Of a stretch of DNA of 64,000 nucleotides, positions 17,293 to 26,889 are shown one piece after another. The stretch covers positions 1,072,358 to 1,136,357 of the forward strand of contig NZ_JAEAMR010000007.1 in assembly GCF_015999245.1 (NCBI RefSeq), written 5' to 3'. How positions within the stretch are numbered: position 1 is the first letter of the stretch; each line of letters starts with the position of its first letter. Source of the DNA: Streptomyces sp. AV19. GTDB lineage: Bacteria; Actinomycetota; Actinomycetes; Streptomycetales; Streptomycetaceae. Both the position numbers and the translations under genes were made by a program. Under the pieces are notes generated by a model. It was not told the origin of the DNA, made no database searches, and was given only the letters and a program-made list of their open reading frames with translations.

Positions 17293-17320
17293 GGGCCCCG
17301 GCCGTGGTCGGCCGGGGCCC
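17293..17320 (-). terminator. hairpin terminator of the carboxylase alpha gene
   Basis: A perfect 12-base inverted repeat (GGGCCCCGGCCG / CGGCCGGGGCCC) with a four-base loop lies 17 bases past the stop codon of the minus-strand carboxylase gene. Confidence 0.75.
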
Positions 17321-17336
17321 AGCGGGCGCGGTGACG

Positions 17337-19097
17337 TCAGTCCTTGATCTCGCAGATGACGGCGCCGGAGGAGACGGAGGCGCCGATCTCGGCGGTGATG
17401 CCCTTGACCGTGCCGGAGCGGTGCGCGTTCAGCGGCTGCTCCATCTTCATGGCCTCCAGGACCACGATCAGGTCGCCGGCCTCCACGGCCTGGCCCTCCT
17501 CGACCGCGACCTTGACGATCGTGCCCTGCATCGGCGAGGTCAGCGCGTCGCCGGAGGCGGCGGAGGCGCTCTTCTTCGCCGCGCGGCGCTTGGGGCGGGC
17601 GCCGCCGGCCGCGGCCGTGCGGGCGATGGTCATGCCGAGCGAGGACGGCAGCGAGACCTCCAGGCGCTTGCCGCCGACCTCGACGACGACGGTCTCGCGG
17701 CCGGGGGCCTCGTCCTCGTCCTCCGCCGCGGCGCCCGCGAAGGGCTCGATGGTGTTGGTGAACTCCGTCTCGATCCAGCGGGTGTGGACCTGGAACGGGC
17801 CCTCGGCGGGGGCGAAGGCGGGGTCGGTGACCACGGCGCGGTGGAACGGGATGGCCGTCGCCATGCCCTCGACGCGGAACTCGCCCAGCGCGCGGGCGGC
17901 GCGCTGGAGGGCCTGCTCGCGGGTGGCGCCGGTGACGATCAGCTTGGCCAGGAGGGAGTCCCAGGCCGGGCCGATCACGCTGCCGGACTCGACGCCGGCG
18001 TCCAGCCGGACGCCCGGGCCGGACGGCGGGGCGAACGTGGTGACCGTGCCGGGCGCCGGGAGGAAGTTGCGGCCCGGGTCCTCGCCGTTGATGCGGAACT
18101 CGAAGGAGTGACCGCGCACCGCGGGGTCGTCGTAGCCGAGCTCCTCGCCGTCGGCGATGCGGAACATCTCGCGGACCAGGTCGAGGCCGGTGACCTCCTC
18201 GGTGACCGGGTGCTCCACCTGGAGACGGGTGTTGACCTCCAGGAAGGAGATCGTGCCGTCCTGGCCGACGAGGAACTCGCAGGTGCCGGCGCCCTCGTAG
18301 CCCGCCTCGCGCAGGATGGCCTTGGAGGCGCGGTACAGCTCGGCGTTCTGCTCGTCGCTCAGGAACGGCGCGGGGGCCTCCTCGACGAGCTTCTGGTGGC
18401 GGCGCTGGAGGGAGCAGTCGCGGGTGGAGACCACCACGACGTTGCCGTGCTTGTCCGCCAGGCACTGGGTCTCCACGTGCCGGGGACGGTCGAGGTAGCG
18501 CTCGACGAAGCACTCGCCGCGGCCGAAGGCGGCGACGGCCTCGCGGACGGCGGAGTCGTACAGCTCCGGGACCTCTTCGAGCGTACGGGCGACCTTCAGG
18601 CCGCGCCCGCCGCCGCCGAAGGCGGCCTTGATGGCGATCGGCAGGCCGTGCTCCTCGGCGAAGGCGACGACCTCGTCGGCCCCGGAGACGGGGTCGGCGG
18701 TGCCGGCCACCAGCGGGGCGCCGGCCCGCTGGGCGATGTGACGGGCCGCCACCTTGTCGCCCAGGTCACGGATGGCCTGCGGCGGCGGGCCGATCCAGGT
18801 CAGCCCGGCGTCGATCACCGCCTGCGCGAACTCGGCGTTCTCGGAGAGGAAGCCGTAACCGGGGTGGATCGCGTCCGCCCCGGACTCGGCCGCGGCGGCA
18901 AGCACCTTGGCCATGTCGAGGTAGCTGGTAGCAGGAGTGTCACCACCCAGCGCGTACGCCTCATCGGCCACCCGGACATGCACGGCGTCCCGGTCCGGGT
19001 CCGCGTAGACCGCCACACTTGCGATCCCGGCGTCCCGGCACGCACGAGCAACGCGGACAGCGATTTCGCCACGATTGGCGATGAGCACCTTGCGCAC
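17337..19097 (-). CDS. accA2: acyl-CoA (acetyl/propionyl-CoA) carboxylase alpha subunit: biotin carboxylase plus biotin carboxyl carrier
   Basis: 586 residues from GTG 19097, preceded by AAGGAGGGA; the frame continues upstream but the protein clearly begins [16 protein letters not shown]. The biotin carboxylase domain fills residues 1-450, with the glycine-rich ATP-grasp loop ([11 protein letters not shown]), [15 protein letters not shown] and the FRINGEDP region. The C-terminal biotinyl domain carries the lysine in [10 protein letters not shown]. The holo-subunit works with the beta and epsilon chains encoded at 22616-24515 to make malonyl-CoA or methylmalonyl-CoA. Biotin is attached by the ligase at 24684. 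Confidence 0.95.
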   Translation of the reverse strand: MRKVLIANRGEIAVRVARACRDAGIASVAVYADPDRDAVHVRVADEAYALGGDTPATSYLDMAKVLAAAAESGADAIHPGYGFLSENAEFAQAVIDAGLTWIGPPPQAIRDLGDKVAARHIAQRAGAPLVAGTADPVSGADEVVAFAEEHGLPIAIKAAFGGGGRGLKVARTLEEVPELYDSAVREAVAAFGRGECFVERYLDRPRHVETQCLADKHGNVVVVSTRDCSLQRRHQKLVEEAPAPFLSDEQNAELYRASKAILREAGYEGAGTCEFLVGQDGTISFLEVNTRLQVEHPVTEEVTGLDLVREMFRIADGEELGYDDPAVRGHSFEFRINGEDPGRNFLPAPGTVTTFAPPSGPGVRLDAGVESGSVIGPAWDSLLAKLIVTGATREQALQRAARALGEFRVEGMATAIPFHRAVVTDPAFAPAEGPFQVHTRWIETEFTNTIEPFAGAAAEDEDEAPGRETVVVEVGGKRLEVSLPSSLGMTIARTAAAGGARPKRRAAKKSASAASGDALTSPMQGTIVKVAVEEGQAVEAGDLIVVLEAMKMEQPLNAHRSGTVKGITAEIGASVSSGAVICEIKD

Positions 19098-19635
19098 GAT
19101 GGCTCCCTCCTTGAAACAAGGTGAGTTTAGGTACTGGCAACACTCCGTGCCGACCCGACGTCCAGGGTGACCTTGCCCACACGGAGCGTTAGGCGCTTGC
19201 CCCGCGCGGACCGAAGTTCCCTGCTCTCCCACGGTACGCCGCCCCTGCTCGGGTGCCGCCGGAGCGTAGGTGTGGTCAAGGTCTCGGCGATCTTCGGGGA
19301 GCGGTGGGGCGGAATCTTTGTGGGGAACCTACGAACGGGTGACGGAAAGTTTGCGGCAGCGCGTGACGGGACGGGTGCGGAGGGGAGGCGGTTACCGGTC
19401 AGTATGCGAGGGGTTGCGCGAAGCGGGGAGTCCCATGGGGCGTACGGGGGTGGCGCGTCGGCCAACTGGCTTGAGTGGTACGGGAGTACGGGTGGGGCGG
19501 CAGGGGTGCGGACATTCGCACGCATACCGGTACGGCCCGAAGTCCGTGCGAATTACTGGGTGTTCCAGGGGAGGGTGGGGCCTCCGGAGCCGGTGGGGAG
19601 GGTGACCGATATGCCGTGACATCGTTGAAGAAGTC
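19098..19635. other. 538-base divergent intergenic region
   Basis: No convincing gene. The region between the carboxylase alpha gene (minus) and the secreted repeat protein (plus) is G-rich on the plus strand from about 19,300 to 19,610. It holds the promoters of both genes and one clear inverted repeat at 19,514-19,553. The open frames here have atypical composition and no recognisable domains. Confidence 0.6.
19514..19553. promoter_or_regulatory. 9-base perfect inverted repeat upstream of secreted repeat protein
   Basis: ATTCGCACG and CGTGCGAAT are separated by 22 bases, about 85 bases upstream of the ATG at 19636. The half-site spacing (about three helical turns centre to centre) suits a dimeric regulator or two sites. 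The identity of any regulator is unknown. Confidence 0.4.
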
Positions 19636-20184
19636 ATGATCAAGCGCATCGCAGCCGTCGTCGCCATGGCCGGAGCCGCCCTCTCCGTGACCTCCGCCAC
19701 CACCGCGTCCGCGGCGCCCATGCCCCTGCCGCAGCCGACGCCGCCCACGGCGAGCGCCGGTGACGTCACGGCCCCGCCCGAGGCGGCCGGCCCGTCCCAG
19801 GGCCACCCGGCCGACGCTCCGGCGAAGGGGCACGACGCCCGGACCAAGGGCCACGGCGCTCCGGGGAAGGGCCACGCCGCTCCCAAGGGGCAAGCCGCTC
19901 CCGCGAAGGGCCACGCGGCTCCCAAGGGCCACGCCGCCCCGGCCAAGGGGCAGGCGGCCGCGCCGAAGGGATCCGCCACCGCCCCGCCCACGACCGCCGC
20001 CACCCCGCCGAAGGGGGCGACGCCGCCCAAGGGCATGACCCCGCCGAAGGCGATGACCCCGCCCCAGAACCCCCCGACCAGCATCTACCCGGACGCCGTC
20101 AACGAGCTGGGCAAGCTCAAGCAGCTCAACGAGCTCGGCCAGCTCAAGCAGGTCGGCCAGGTCGCCAGCAAGCTGCCCCTGTGA
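19636..20184 (+). CDS. secreted Ala/Pro/Lys/Gly-His repeat protein of unknown function
   Basis: 182 residues. A clear signal peptide (MIKRIAAVVAMAGAALSVTSATTASAAP) is followed by a low-complexity region (about residues 45-150) built from AAPKGHAAPAKG-like and TPPKGMTPPKA-like units, rich in Lys, Gly, Pro and Ala. The last 35 residues differ: an amphipathic repeat, ELGKLKQLNELGQLKQVGQV, ends in KLPL. No enzyme motif is seen. It may be a wall-associated structural or cationic polymer-binding protein (inference). It is convergent with maf, 27 bases away. Confidence 0.75.
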   Translation: MIKRIAAVVAMAGAALSVTSATTASAAPMPLPQPTPPTASAGDVTAPPEAAGPSQGHPADAPAKGHDARTKGHGAPGKGHAAPKGQAAPAKGHAAPKGHAAPAKGQAAAPKGSATAPPTTAATPPKGATPPKGMTPPKAMTPPQNPPTSIYPDAVNELGKLKQLNELGQLKQVGQVASKLPL

Positions 20185-20211
20185 CCACCGCGCACACCCG
20201 CGGTTCGGGCG

Positions 20212-20820
20212 TCATGCCCACAGATCGGTGATCGCGGTCCCCTGCTCCGCCAGCAGCCTGCGGAGCAGGGGCAGCGACAGGCCGATCACGTTTCCCGGAT
20301 CGCCGTCGATGCCCTCGACAAAGGGGGCGGAACGGCCGTCCAGCGTGAAGGCCCCGGCGACGTACAGCGGTTCGCCGGAGGCCACGTAGGCGGCGATCTC
20401 GGCATCGGTCGGCTCTCCGAAGCGGACCGTGGTCGAGGCCGTCGCGGAGGTGCGGCGTCCGGTCGCCGTGTCGATCACACAGTGGCCGGTCCGCAGCACC
20501 CCGGAACGGCCCCGCATGGACTTCCAGCGGGCCGTGGCGTCCTCGGCGTCCACGGGCTTGCCCAGGGCCTGCCCGTCCAGCTCCAGCACCGAGTCGCAGC
20601 CGACGACCAGCGCGCCCGCCGCCTCCGGCCGGGCCGCCACGGCCTCGGCCTTCGCCTCGGCCAGCGCCAGCGCCAGCGCCGCCGGGTCCGCGGCGGTGAG
20701 CGCGTCCTCGTCCACCCCGCTCACGATCACCTCCGGCGCGAGGCCGGCCTGGCGCAGCAGGCCGAGGCGGGCCGGGGACTGGGAGGCGAGGACGAGGCGG
20801 CGGGCAGGCGTTGCGGTCAT
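20212..20820 (-). CDS. maf: Maf family nucleoside triphosphate pyrophosphatase
   Basis: 202 residues. The N-terminal motif [18 protein letters not shown] is the substrate-binding SxSPRR-like signature (here with Ala replacing one Arg). [18 protein letters not shown] holds the conserved Asp and Lys. The C-terminus keeps [20 protein letters not shown]. The family hydrolyses modified or canonical NTPs to NMP and affects septum formation in some bacteria. It follows the penicillin-binding protein gene on the same strand with an 18-base gap, so the two are probably cotranscribed. Confidence 0.93.
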   Translation of the reverse strand: MTATPARRLVLASQSPARLGLLRQAGLAPEVIVSGVDEDALTAADPAALALALAEAKAEAVAARPEAAGALVVGCDSVLELDGQALGKPVDAEDATARWKSMRGRSGVLRTGHCVIDTATGRRTSATASTTVRFGEPTDAEIAAYVASGEPLYVAGAFTLDGRSAPFVEGIDGDPGNVIGLSLPLLRRLLAEQGTAITDLWA

Positions 20821-20838
20821 GCGGGCCAGCGTACGCGC

Positions 20839-22302
20839 CTACTTCTTGATCACGGCCTCCATGATCTTCTTCGCGATCGGGCCGGCCAGCCCGCCGCCGG
20901 ACACGTCCTCGCGGTCGACGCCCGAGCCCTCCGGGTCGATGAAGACCGCGACCGCGACCGGGGAGCCGTCGGCCTGCTTGGCGTAGGAGACGAACCAGGC
21001 GTACGGGATCTTGTCGTTGTTCACGCCGTGCTGCGCGGTGCCGGTCTTGGCGCCGACGGTGGTGCCGTCGATCAGCGCCGCCTTGCCGGTCCCCTCCGTG
21101 GCCGTGAACTCCATCATCTCCTGGACCTTCCTGGCGGTCTCGGGGGAGATGGCCTGGTCCATCGTCTCGGGCTTGGTCTGCTCGACCGTGGACAGGTCCG
21201 GGCCGCGCAGCTTGTCCACCAGGGTCGGCTTCATCAGCTTGCCGTCGTTGGCGATGGCGGCGGTCATCATGGCGATCTGGAAGGGCGTGGCCCGCAGGTC
21301 GCCCTGGCCGATGCCGGTGAGCGCGGTCTGCGGGCGGTTGAGCTTGGTCGGGTAGACGCTCTTGACGACCGAGACGGGCATGAAGACGTCCTTGTCGAAG
21401 CCGAACTTCTCCGCGGTCTCGCGCATCTTGTCCTGGCCCAGCTCGGCGGCGATCTTGGCGAAGACGTTGTTGCAGGAGTACTGCATCGCGACCTTGAGCG
21501 AGGCGTTGCGGCAGGGCGCGCTCTCGTTCTCGTTCTTCATCGGGGTCACGGTGTCCGGCAGGTTCCACGGGTAGGGGGAGTCCGTGGGGGCGTTGATGTC
21601 CGTGTAGAGGCCGTGGTCGAGGGCGGCCGCCGCGGTGAGGATCTTGAAGGTGGAGCCGGACGGGTAGAGCTCCTTGATCGCCCGGTTGGAGAGCGGCTTG
21701 TCCTTGTCCTTCTCCAGCTTCTCCCAGGCCTTCTGGTCCTTGGTGTTCTCCCCGGAGAAGACCGAGGGGTCGTACGAGGGCGTCGAGGCCAGGGCGAGGA
21801 TCCTGCCGGTGGACGGCTCGATCGCGACCGCGGCGCCCTTGTACTTGGCGAGGCCCTCGTAGGCGGCCTTCTGGGCCTTCGGGTCGATGGTGGTGACCAC
21901 GTCGCCGCCCTGCGGCTTCTTCCCGCCGAGCATGTCGGCGGTGCGCTGGAGGAAGAGCTTGTCGTCGGTGCCGGTGAGGAACTTGTCGTAGACGAACTCG
22001 AGCTGGTTGGCGCCGTAGATCTGCGACGCGTAGCCGGTGACCGGGGCGTACATCGGCCCGTTCTTGTACGTGCGCTTGTACTTCAGGTCGCTGCCCGTCG
22101 TCGGCGCGGAGCCCGTGACCGGGTTGCCGCCGACGACGATGTCGCCGCGCGGCTGCGCATAGGTGTTGATCTTCACTCTGCGGTTGTGTTCGTTGTTGGC
22201 GAGCTCGTCTGCCTGGGCAAACTGCAACCACGTGCTTCTGACCAGCAGCGACAGCACCAGCAGTCCGCTGAAGAGCGCCACACGTCGCACGGGCTTGTTC
22301 AT
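20839..22302 (-). CDS. penicillin-binding protein (transpeptidase), PbpA-like
   Basis: 487 residues from ATG 22302, with GGGAG seven to eight bases upstream. It has a short cytoplasmic N-terminus, one membrane anchor (VRRVALFSGLLVLSLLVRSTWL), a small dimerisation region of the lone monofunctional type (AQPRGDIVVGGNPV), and a transpeptidase domain with SGSTFK (catalytic Ser), SCNN and KTGTAQ. It should cross-link peptidoglycan and bind beta-lactams. PbpA-type genes usually sit beside rodA and pknB. Here it lies between maf and the carboxylase epsilon/beta genes, which is atypical. Confidence 0.92.
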   Translation of the reverse strand: MNKPVRRVALFSGLLVLSLLVRSTWLQFAQADELANNEHNRRVKINTYAQPRGDIVVGGNPVTGSAPTTGSDLKYKRTYKNGPMYAPVTGYASQIYGANQLEFVYDKFLTGTDDKLFLQRTADMLGGKKPQGGDVVTTIDPKAQKAAYEGLAKYKGAAVAIEPSTGRILALASTPSYDPSVFSGENTKDQKAWEKLEKDKDKPLSNRAIKELYPSGSTFKILTAAAALDHGLYTDINAPTDSPYPWNLPDTVTPMKNENESAPCRNASLKVAMQYSCNNVFAKIAAELGQDKMRETAEKFGFDKDVFMPVSVVKSVYPTKLNRPQTALTGIGQGDLRATPFQIAMMTAAIANDGKLMKPTLVDKLRGPDLSTVEQTKPETMDQAISPETARKVQEMMEFTATEGTGKAALIDGTTVGAKTGTAQHGVNNDKIPYAWFVSYAKQADGSPVAVAVFIDPEGSGVDREDVSGGGLAGPIAKKIMEAVIKK

Positions 22303-22398
22303 GACATAACTCCCCGGTTCGCGGCAATTCACCGGGGAAGATGCGAAAGCGGACAGTTCTGGTTGCGGCGGGGGGAAACCTGTGAGCTACCTGTGAAA

Positions 22399-22527
22399 TC
22401 AGGGGATGCCCAGGACCAGGAACAGCAGGATCATGCCGACGGCGAGCACCAGGCCCGCCCGCCGGAGCATGGCCTGGGCCTCGCGCAGCTCGTCGGGGGG
22501 TTTGTCGGACGGGTCGGACCAGAGCAC
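22399..22527 (-). CDS. small conserved-looking single-pass membrane protein, 42 aa
   Basis: A 42-residue frame too short for routine gene calling. It starts at GTG 22527 (VLWSDPSDKPPDELREAQ), continues AMLRRAG, and ends in one hydrophobic helix (LVLAVGMILLFLVLGIP). The composition, with a charged N-terminus then a C-terminal membrane anchor, and its place between the carboxylase epsilon gene and the penicillin-binding protein on the same strand favour a real gene. I recall similar small proteins at this locus in other streptomycetes, but could not check. Function is unknown. Confidence 0.6.
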   Translation of the reverse strand: MLWSDPSDKPPDELREAQAMLRRAGLVLAVGMILLFLVLGIP

Positions 22528-22558
22528 GTTCCCATGGTCCGCCGGGCAGGGGCGTACG

Positions 22559-22580
22559 GCCTGAGTACGGGTACTCAGGC
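22559..22580. promoter_or_regulatory. perfect palindrome between epsilon subunit gene and 42-aa ORF
   Basis: GCCTGAGTA and TACTCAGGC flank a CGGG centre. A second short palindrome, CGTGTGACACG, follows at about 22,583-22,593. They sit 32-66 bases upstream of the 42-aa ORF start and after the epsilon gene stop, so they may act as an operator or a hairpin. Confidence 0.5.
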
Positions 22581-22615
22581 GTCGTGTGACACGGCTCTCC
22601 CCGGCCGGACCGCCA

Positions 22616-22879
22616 CTACGCCGGCCAGTACGACGTCCGCCAGGCCCGCGGGCCCGGCGCGTGCGCGCGGGCGTTGCGGGCCCGCCGGGCGGGGCTGGCC
22701 CACTCCGGGCGCGCCGGCTCGTCCCCGGGCGCGTCGGCCTGCGCCCGCGCGGCGGCGCGGGCCTGCACCACCGCCAGCGCGGCGGCCAGCTCCTCGGGCG
22801 TGGGGTTGCCGCGTACGACCTTGATCACCAGGCGCTCCCTCTCCGGGTTGTCCGGGGTCTCTCCGTTGTGAGCTGTCAT
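22616..22879 (-). CDS. acyl-CoA carboxylase epsilon subunit
   Basis: 87 residues. The core RLVIKVVRGNPTPEELAAALAVV is the actinobacterial epsilon-subunit signature. An Ala/Arg-rich linker and the terminal PGPRAWRTSYWPA follow. In Streptomyces the epsilon chain binds the beta hexamer and raises carboxylase activity. The start lies 25 bases downstream of the beta-subunit stop, which supports cotranscription and stoichiometric expression. Confidence 0.92.
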   Translation of the reverse strand: MTAHNGETPDNPERERLVIKVVRGNPTPEELAAALAVVQARAAARAQADAPGDEPARPEWASPARRARNARAHAPGPRAWRTSYWPA

Positions 22880-22904
22880 CGGCCCCCTCCGTGATGACCG
22901 ATCG

Positions 22905-24515
22905 CTACAGCGGAATGTTCCCGTGCTTCTTCGGCGGCAGCGTCCCGCGCTTGTCCCGCAGCGCCCGCAGCCCGCGCACGATGTGCCGGCGGGTCTCCGA
23001 CGGCAGGATCACCGCGTCCACGTAGCCGCGCTCGGCGGCCGTGTACGGGTTGAGCAGCGCGTCCTCGTAGTCCGCGATCAGCTGGGCACGGAGCTCCTCG
23101 CGCTCCTCGTCCGACTCCGCCCCGGCCAGTGCCCGGCGGTGCAGGACGTTGACCGCGCCCTGGGCCCCCATGACCGCGATCTGGGCGGTCGGCCAGGCCA
23201 GGTTGAGGTCCGCGCCCAGGTGCTTGGAGCCCATGACGTCGTAGGCCCCGCCGAACGCCTTGCGGGTGATCACCGTGATCAGCGGGACCGTGGCCTCCGC
23301 GTACGCGTAGATCAGCTTGGCGCCGCGCCGGATGATGCCGCCGTACTCCTGGTCCACGCCCGGCAGGAAGCCGGGGACGTCGACGAAGGTCAGCACCGGG
23401 ACGTTGAAGGCGTCGCAGGTGCGCACGAAGCGGGCCGCCTTCTCGCTGGCGTCGATGTCCAGACAGCCGGCGAACTGCATCGGCTGGTTGGCGACGACGC
23501 CCACCGGCCGGCCCTCGACCCGGCCGAAGCCGGTGATCATGTTGGGCGCGAAGAGGGCCTGGGTCTCCAGGAACTCGCCGTCGTCCAGCACGTGCTCGAT
23601 CACCGTGTGGACGTCGTACGGCTGGTTCGCCGAGTCCGGGATCAGGACGTCCAGTTCGAGGTCGGTGTCCGAGACCTCCAGGCCGGCCTCCTCCGGGTAG
23701 GACGGCGGCTCGGAGAGGTTGTTGGACGGCAGGTACGACAGCAGCGCCTTGACGTACTCGATCGCCTCCTTCTCGTCGCCCGCCATGTGGTGGGCGACGC
23801 CGGAGGTCGCGTTGTGGGTGCGCGCCCCGCCGAGCTCCTCGAAGCCGACGTCCTCGCCGGTGACCGTCTTGATGACGTCCGGGCCGGTGATGAACATGTG
23901 CGAGGTCTGGTCCACCATCACCGTGAAGTCGGTGATCGCGGGGGAGTAGACGGCGCCGCCCGCGCAGGGGCCGACGACCAGTGAGATCTGCGGGATGACG
24001 CCCGAGGCGAGGGTGTTGCGGCGGAAGATCTCGCCGTACATGCCCAGCGCGTTGACGCCCTCCTGGATCCGCGCGCCGCCGGAGTCGTTGATGCCGATGA
24101 CCGGGCAGCCGGTCTTCAGCGCGAAGTCCATCACCTTGACCATCTTCTGGCCGAAGGTCTCGCCGAGCGCCCCGCCGAACACCGTGAAGTCCTGCGAGAA
24201 CACCGCCACCTGACGGCCGTCGACCGTGCCGTAGCCGGTCACGACGCCGTCCCCGTACGGGCGGTTCTTCTCGATGCCGAAGTTCGTCGAGCGGTGCCGG
24301 GCGAACTCGTCGAGCTCGACGAACGAGCCCTCGTCCAGCAGCAGCTCGATCCGCTCACGGGCCGTCAGCTTGCCCTTGGCGTGCTGCTTCTCGACCGCCC
24401 GGGCCGAGCCGGCGTGCGTCGCCTCCTCGATCCTGCGCCGGAGGTCCGCGAGTTTGCCCGCGGTGGTGTGGATGTCGGCTCCCCCGGAGCCGGGGGCGGT
24501 GGCTGGCTCGGACAT
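22905..24515 (-). CDS. pccB: acyl-CoA (propionyl-CoA) carboxylase beta subunit, carboxyltransferase
   Basis: 536 residues from ATG 24515 (MSEPATAPG); the open frame reaches much further upstream only because it is antisense to the biotin ligase gene. The two crotonase-like carboxyltransferase halves are evident: [34 protein letters not shown] and [12 protein letters not shown] in the first (oxyanion hole), then [25 protein letters not shown] and [14 protein letters not shown] in the second. It transfers the carboxyl from biotin to acetyl- or propionyl-CoA. Partner chains are the epsilon subunit just downstream and the alpha chain at 17337. Confidence 0.95.
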   Translation of the reverse strand: MSEPATAPGSGGADIHTTAGKLADLRRRIEEATHAGSARAVEKQHAKGKLTARERIELLLDEGSFVELDEFARHRSTNFGIEKNRPYGDGVVTGYGTVDGRQVAVFSQDFTVFGGALGETFGQKMVKVMDFALKTGCPVIGINDSGGARIQEGVNALGMYGEIFRRNTLASGVIPQISLVVGPCAGGAVYSPAITDFTVMVDQTSHMFITGPDVIKTVTGEDVGFEELGGARTHNATSGVAHHMAGDEKEAIEYVKALLSYLPSNNLSEPPSYPEEAGLEVSDTDLELDVLIPDSANQPYDVHTVIEHVLDDGEFLETQALFAPNMITGFGRVEGRPVGVVANQPMQFAGCLDIDASEKAARFVRTCDAFNVPVLTFVDVPGFLPGVDQEYGGIIRRGAKLIYAYAEATVPLITVITRKAFGGAYDVMGSKHLGADLNLAWPTAQIAVMGAQGAVNVLHRRALAGAESDEEREELRAQLIADYEDALLNPYTAAERGYVDAVILPSETRRHIVRGLRALRDKRGTLPPKKHGNIPL

Positions 24516-24683
24516 CGGGCTGCGGCTCCTGCTCGTCCTGGGTGGGCGATGGACTGGAGGGGAACGGGGTCCTGTCGTGGGGCTGCCTGGGATTCCTGGG
24601 CTACCGGGTCGTAGCGTATCGGCGCCGATGCGTTCCGGCAGTGCGTCGTTGGCCACACCCGCACCCCTTCTAGGGTGGCTGTC

Positions 24684-25568
24684 ATGACGCCTCCCCCCGA
24701 CCGGCGCGGCCGCTGGTCCGACCTCGACCGGCCCCCGCTCAACGCCAACGGACTGCGCCGCGCGCTGCTGCGGCCCGGCGGCCTGTGGACCTCCCTGGAC
24801 GTGGTCGAGCGCACCGGCTCCACCAACACCGACCTCGCCGCGGCCGGGGGACCCGAGGGCGCCGTGCTCGTCGCCGAGGAGCAGTCGGCCGGGCGTGGAC
24901 GGCTGGACCGCACCTGGTCCGCCCCGGCCCGCTCCGGGCTCTTCTTCTCCGTCCGGCTCACCCCGGGGCCGGACGTGCCCGTCTCCCGCTGGGGCTGGCT
25001 GCCGCTGCTCGCCGGTGTCGCCACCGCGAGCGCGCTCTCCCGCGCCGCCGGCGTGGACACCGCCCTGAAGTGGCCCAACGACCTGCTGGTCACCGTGGAC
25101 GGACAGGAGCGCAAGGCCGGCGGCATCCTCGCCGAACGCGCCGGCGACTCGGTCGTCGTGGGCATCGGCCTCAACGTCTCGCTGCGCGCCGGTGAACTGC
25201 CCGTCCCCACCGCCGGCTCCCTCGCGCTCGCGGGCGCCGCGGTGCTCGACCGCGACCCGCTGCTGCGCGCCGTGCTCCGCTCGCTGGAGGACTGGTACCT
25301 GGGCTGGCGCGAGGCCGGCGGCGACCCCGGGCCCTGCCGCCTGCGGGAGGCGTACGCGGCCGGCTGCGCCACCCTCGGCCGGACCGTACGGGCCGAACTG
25401 CCCGGCGACCGCGCGCTGGTCGGCGAGGCGGTGGCCGTGGACGGGGACGGACGGCTGGTGCTCGCGACCGGGGACGGGGTGCAGGAGCCGGTGGGGGCCG
25501 GGGACATCGTCCACCTCCGTCCCGCTTCGTCCGGGTCGGCGGAGGCGTCGGCGTCGTCGGGAGAGTGA
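24684..25568 (+). CDS. birA: biotin--[acetyl-CoA carboxylase] ligase
   Basis: 294 residues from ATG 24684; GTG 24675 is an in-frame alternative. It is a class I (no DNA-binding domain) biotin protein ligase: [33 protein letters not shown] (the biotinyl-AMP loop), [17 protein letters not shown] and [10 protein letters not shown], then a C-terminal SH3-like cap. It charges the biotinyl lysine of the carboxylase alpha chain. It is divergent from the carboxylase beta gene, with 168 bases of shared control region, which suits coordinated supply of holo-enzyme. Confidence 0.95.
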   Translation: MTPPPDRRGRWSDLDRPPLNANGLRRALLRPGGLWTSLDVVERTGSTNTDLAAAGGPEGAVLVAEEQSAGRGRLDRTWSAPARSGLFFSVRLTPGPDVPVSRWGWLPLLAGVATASALSRAAGVDTALKWPNDLLVTVDGQERKAGGILAERAGDSVVVGIGLNVSLRAGELPVPTAGSLALAGAAVLDRDPLLRAVLRSLEDWYLGWREAGGDPGPCRLREAYAAGCATLGRTVRAELPGDRALVGEAVAVDGDGRLVLATGDGVQEPVGAGDIVHLRPASSGSAEASASSGE

Positions 25569-25656
25569 GCTAGGGCACACCTGCCGTATCGTTGTGCCCG
25601 GAAAGCGGGCGAGCGATCGGCAGGGCAGTGCGCACGGATCGGACAGGGGGCGGGCG

Positions 25657-26766
25657 GTGACCGCCGAGGACGGGGAGGCTCTCCGTCCCGTTGAACCGGA
25701 GAAGGTCCCGGAGGAATTCGACGCGGGTGACGAGGAGGGAGACCCCCTCGCACTCCGTCTGGAGGCGCTGATCCTCGGCGCGGAGCGGCGGTACACCCCC
25801 TTCCAGGCCGCCCGCGCGGCGGGCGTCTCCATGGACCTGGCCGCCCGGTTCTGGCGCGCCATGGGCTTCGCCGACATCGGCCAGGCCAAGGCGCTCACCG
25901 AGGCGGACGTCCTCGCGCTGCGGCGGCTGGCGGGCCTGGTGGAGGCGGGGCTGCTGAGCGAGCCCATGGCCGTGCAGGTGGCGCGCTCCACCGGGCAGAC
26001 CACGGCCCGGCTCGCCGACTGGCAGATCGACTCCTTCCTGGAGGGCCTGACCGAGCCTCAGGAACCGGGCCTGACCCGGGCGGAGATCACCTATCCGCTG
26101 GTCGAGCTGCTCCTGCCCGAGCTGGAGGAGTTCCTCGTCTACGTCTGGCGCCGCCAGCTCGCCGCCGCGACGGGCCGCGTCGTCCAGGCCCAGGACGACG
26201 CGGAGATGGTCGACCGGCGCCTGGCCGTCGGCTTCGCCGACCTGGTGGGCTTCACGCGGCTCACGCGGCGGCTGGAGGAGGAGGAACTCGGCGAGCTGGT
26301 CGAGGCGTTCGAGACCACGGCGGCGGATCTGGTCGCCGCGCACGGCGGCCGCCTCATCAAGACCCTCGGCGACGAGGTCCTTTACGCCGCTGATGACGCC
26401 GGGACCGCCGCCGAGATCGGCCTGCGGCTGATCGAGACCCTCGGGCACGACGAGACCATGCCGGAGCTGCGCGTCGGCATCGCGTTCGGGACGGTGACGA
26501 CGCGGATGGGCGACGTCTTCGGCACGACGGTCAACCTCGCGAGCCGGCTGACGTCGATAGCGCCGAAGGACGCGCTGCTGGTCGACAGCGCGCTCGCGGA
26601 GGAATTGGCGCGGAACGGGGACGCGCCGAAATCGGAGGCGGAGGTCGGGGCGGGTGCCGGGGCGGGGGACGAAGGCACGTACCGGTTTGCGCTGCAGCCG
26701 ATGTGGCAGCGGCCGGTGCGGGGGTTGGGTGTGGTGGAGCCGTGGCTGCTGACGCGGCGGGGGTGA
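25657..26766 (+). CDS. cya: class III adenylate/guanylate cyclase
   Basis: 369 residues from GTG 25657, preceded by a GGGGG-rich ribosome site. The N-terminal about 170 residues are a helical regulatory domain ([23 protein letters not shown]...) typical of the main streptomycete adenylate cyclase. The catalytic domain has the metal-binding Asp195 (FADLVGFT), Lys235 and Asp239 ([12 protein letters not shown]), and VNLASRL with the transition-state Asn/Arg. The protein is cytosolic with no membrane helix. In S. coelicolor the orthologous cyclase supports germination and development. It follows birA by about 90 bases on the same strand. Confidence 0.92.
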   Translation: MTAEDGEALRPVEPEKVPEEFDAGDEEGDPLALRLEALILGAERRYTPFQAARAAGVSMDLAARFWRAMGFADIGQAKALTEADVLALRRLAGLVEAGLLSEPMAVQVARSTGQTTARLADWQIDSFLEGLTEPQEPGLTRAEITYPLVELLLPELEEFLVYVWRRQLAAATGRVVQAQDDAEMVDRRLAVGFADLVGFTRLTRRLEEEELGELVEAFETTAADLVAAHGGRLIKTLGDEVLYAADDAGTAAEIGLRLIETLGHDETMPELRVGIAFGTVTTRMGDVFGTTVNLASRLTSIAPKDALLVDSALAEELARNGDAPKSEAEVGAGAGAGDEGTYRFALQPMWQRPVRGLGVVEPWLLTRRG

Positions 26767-26807
26767 GGTTGCCCCCGGCCCGCCTCACCGTTTCCGCAGC
26801 AGCGGGT

Positions 26808-26830
26808 GTCCTCAGGCGCCGGACAGGCTG
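26808..26830. repeat. degenerate copy of the dispersed GTCCTCAAGCGCCGGAC element
   Basis: GTCCTCAGGCGCCGGACAGG differs from the 16.58 kb core by two bases and is preceded by a CACCGTTTCC motif as in the other copies. It follows the cyclase gene and may help end transcription. Confidence 0.6.
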
Positions 26831-26889
26831 AAATGCGGGACTGGGGTGCCCCGCACCCGGGTATGGCTAAGCGCCGCGTCCCCGTGCAT

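Noticed and set aside
17242..18513. Upstream extension of the TetR frame into the carboxylase alpha gene
   Set aside because: It is a shadow frame of accA2 on the same strand; the real TetR begins at 17241 where domain-like sequence starts.
19127..19525. Minus-strand 132-aa ORF upstream of the carboxylase alpha gene
   Set aside because: Composition and codon use unlike neighbours; occupies the promoter region of accA2.
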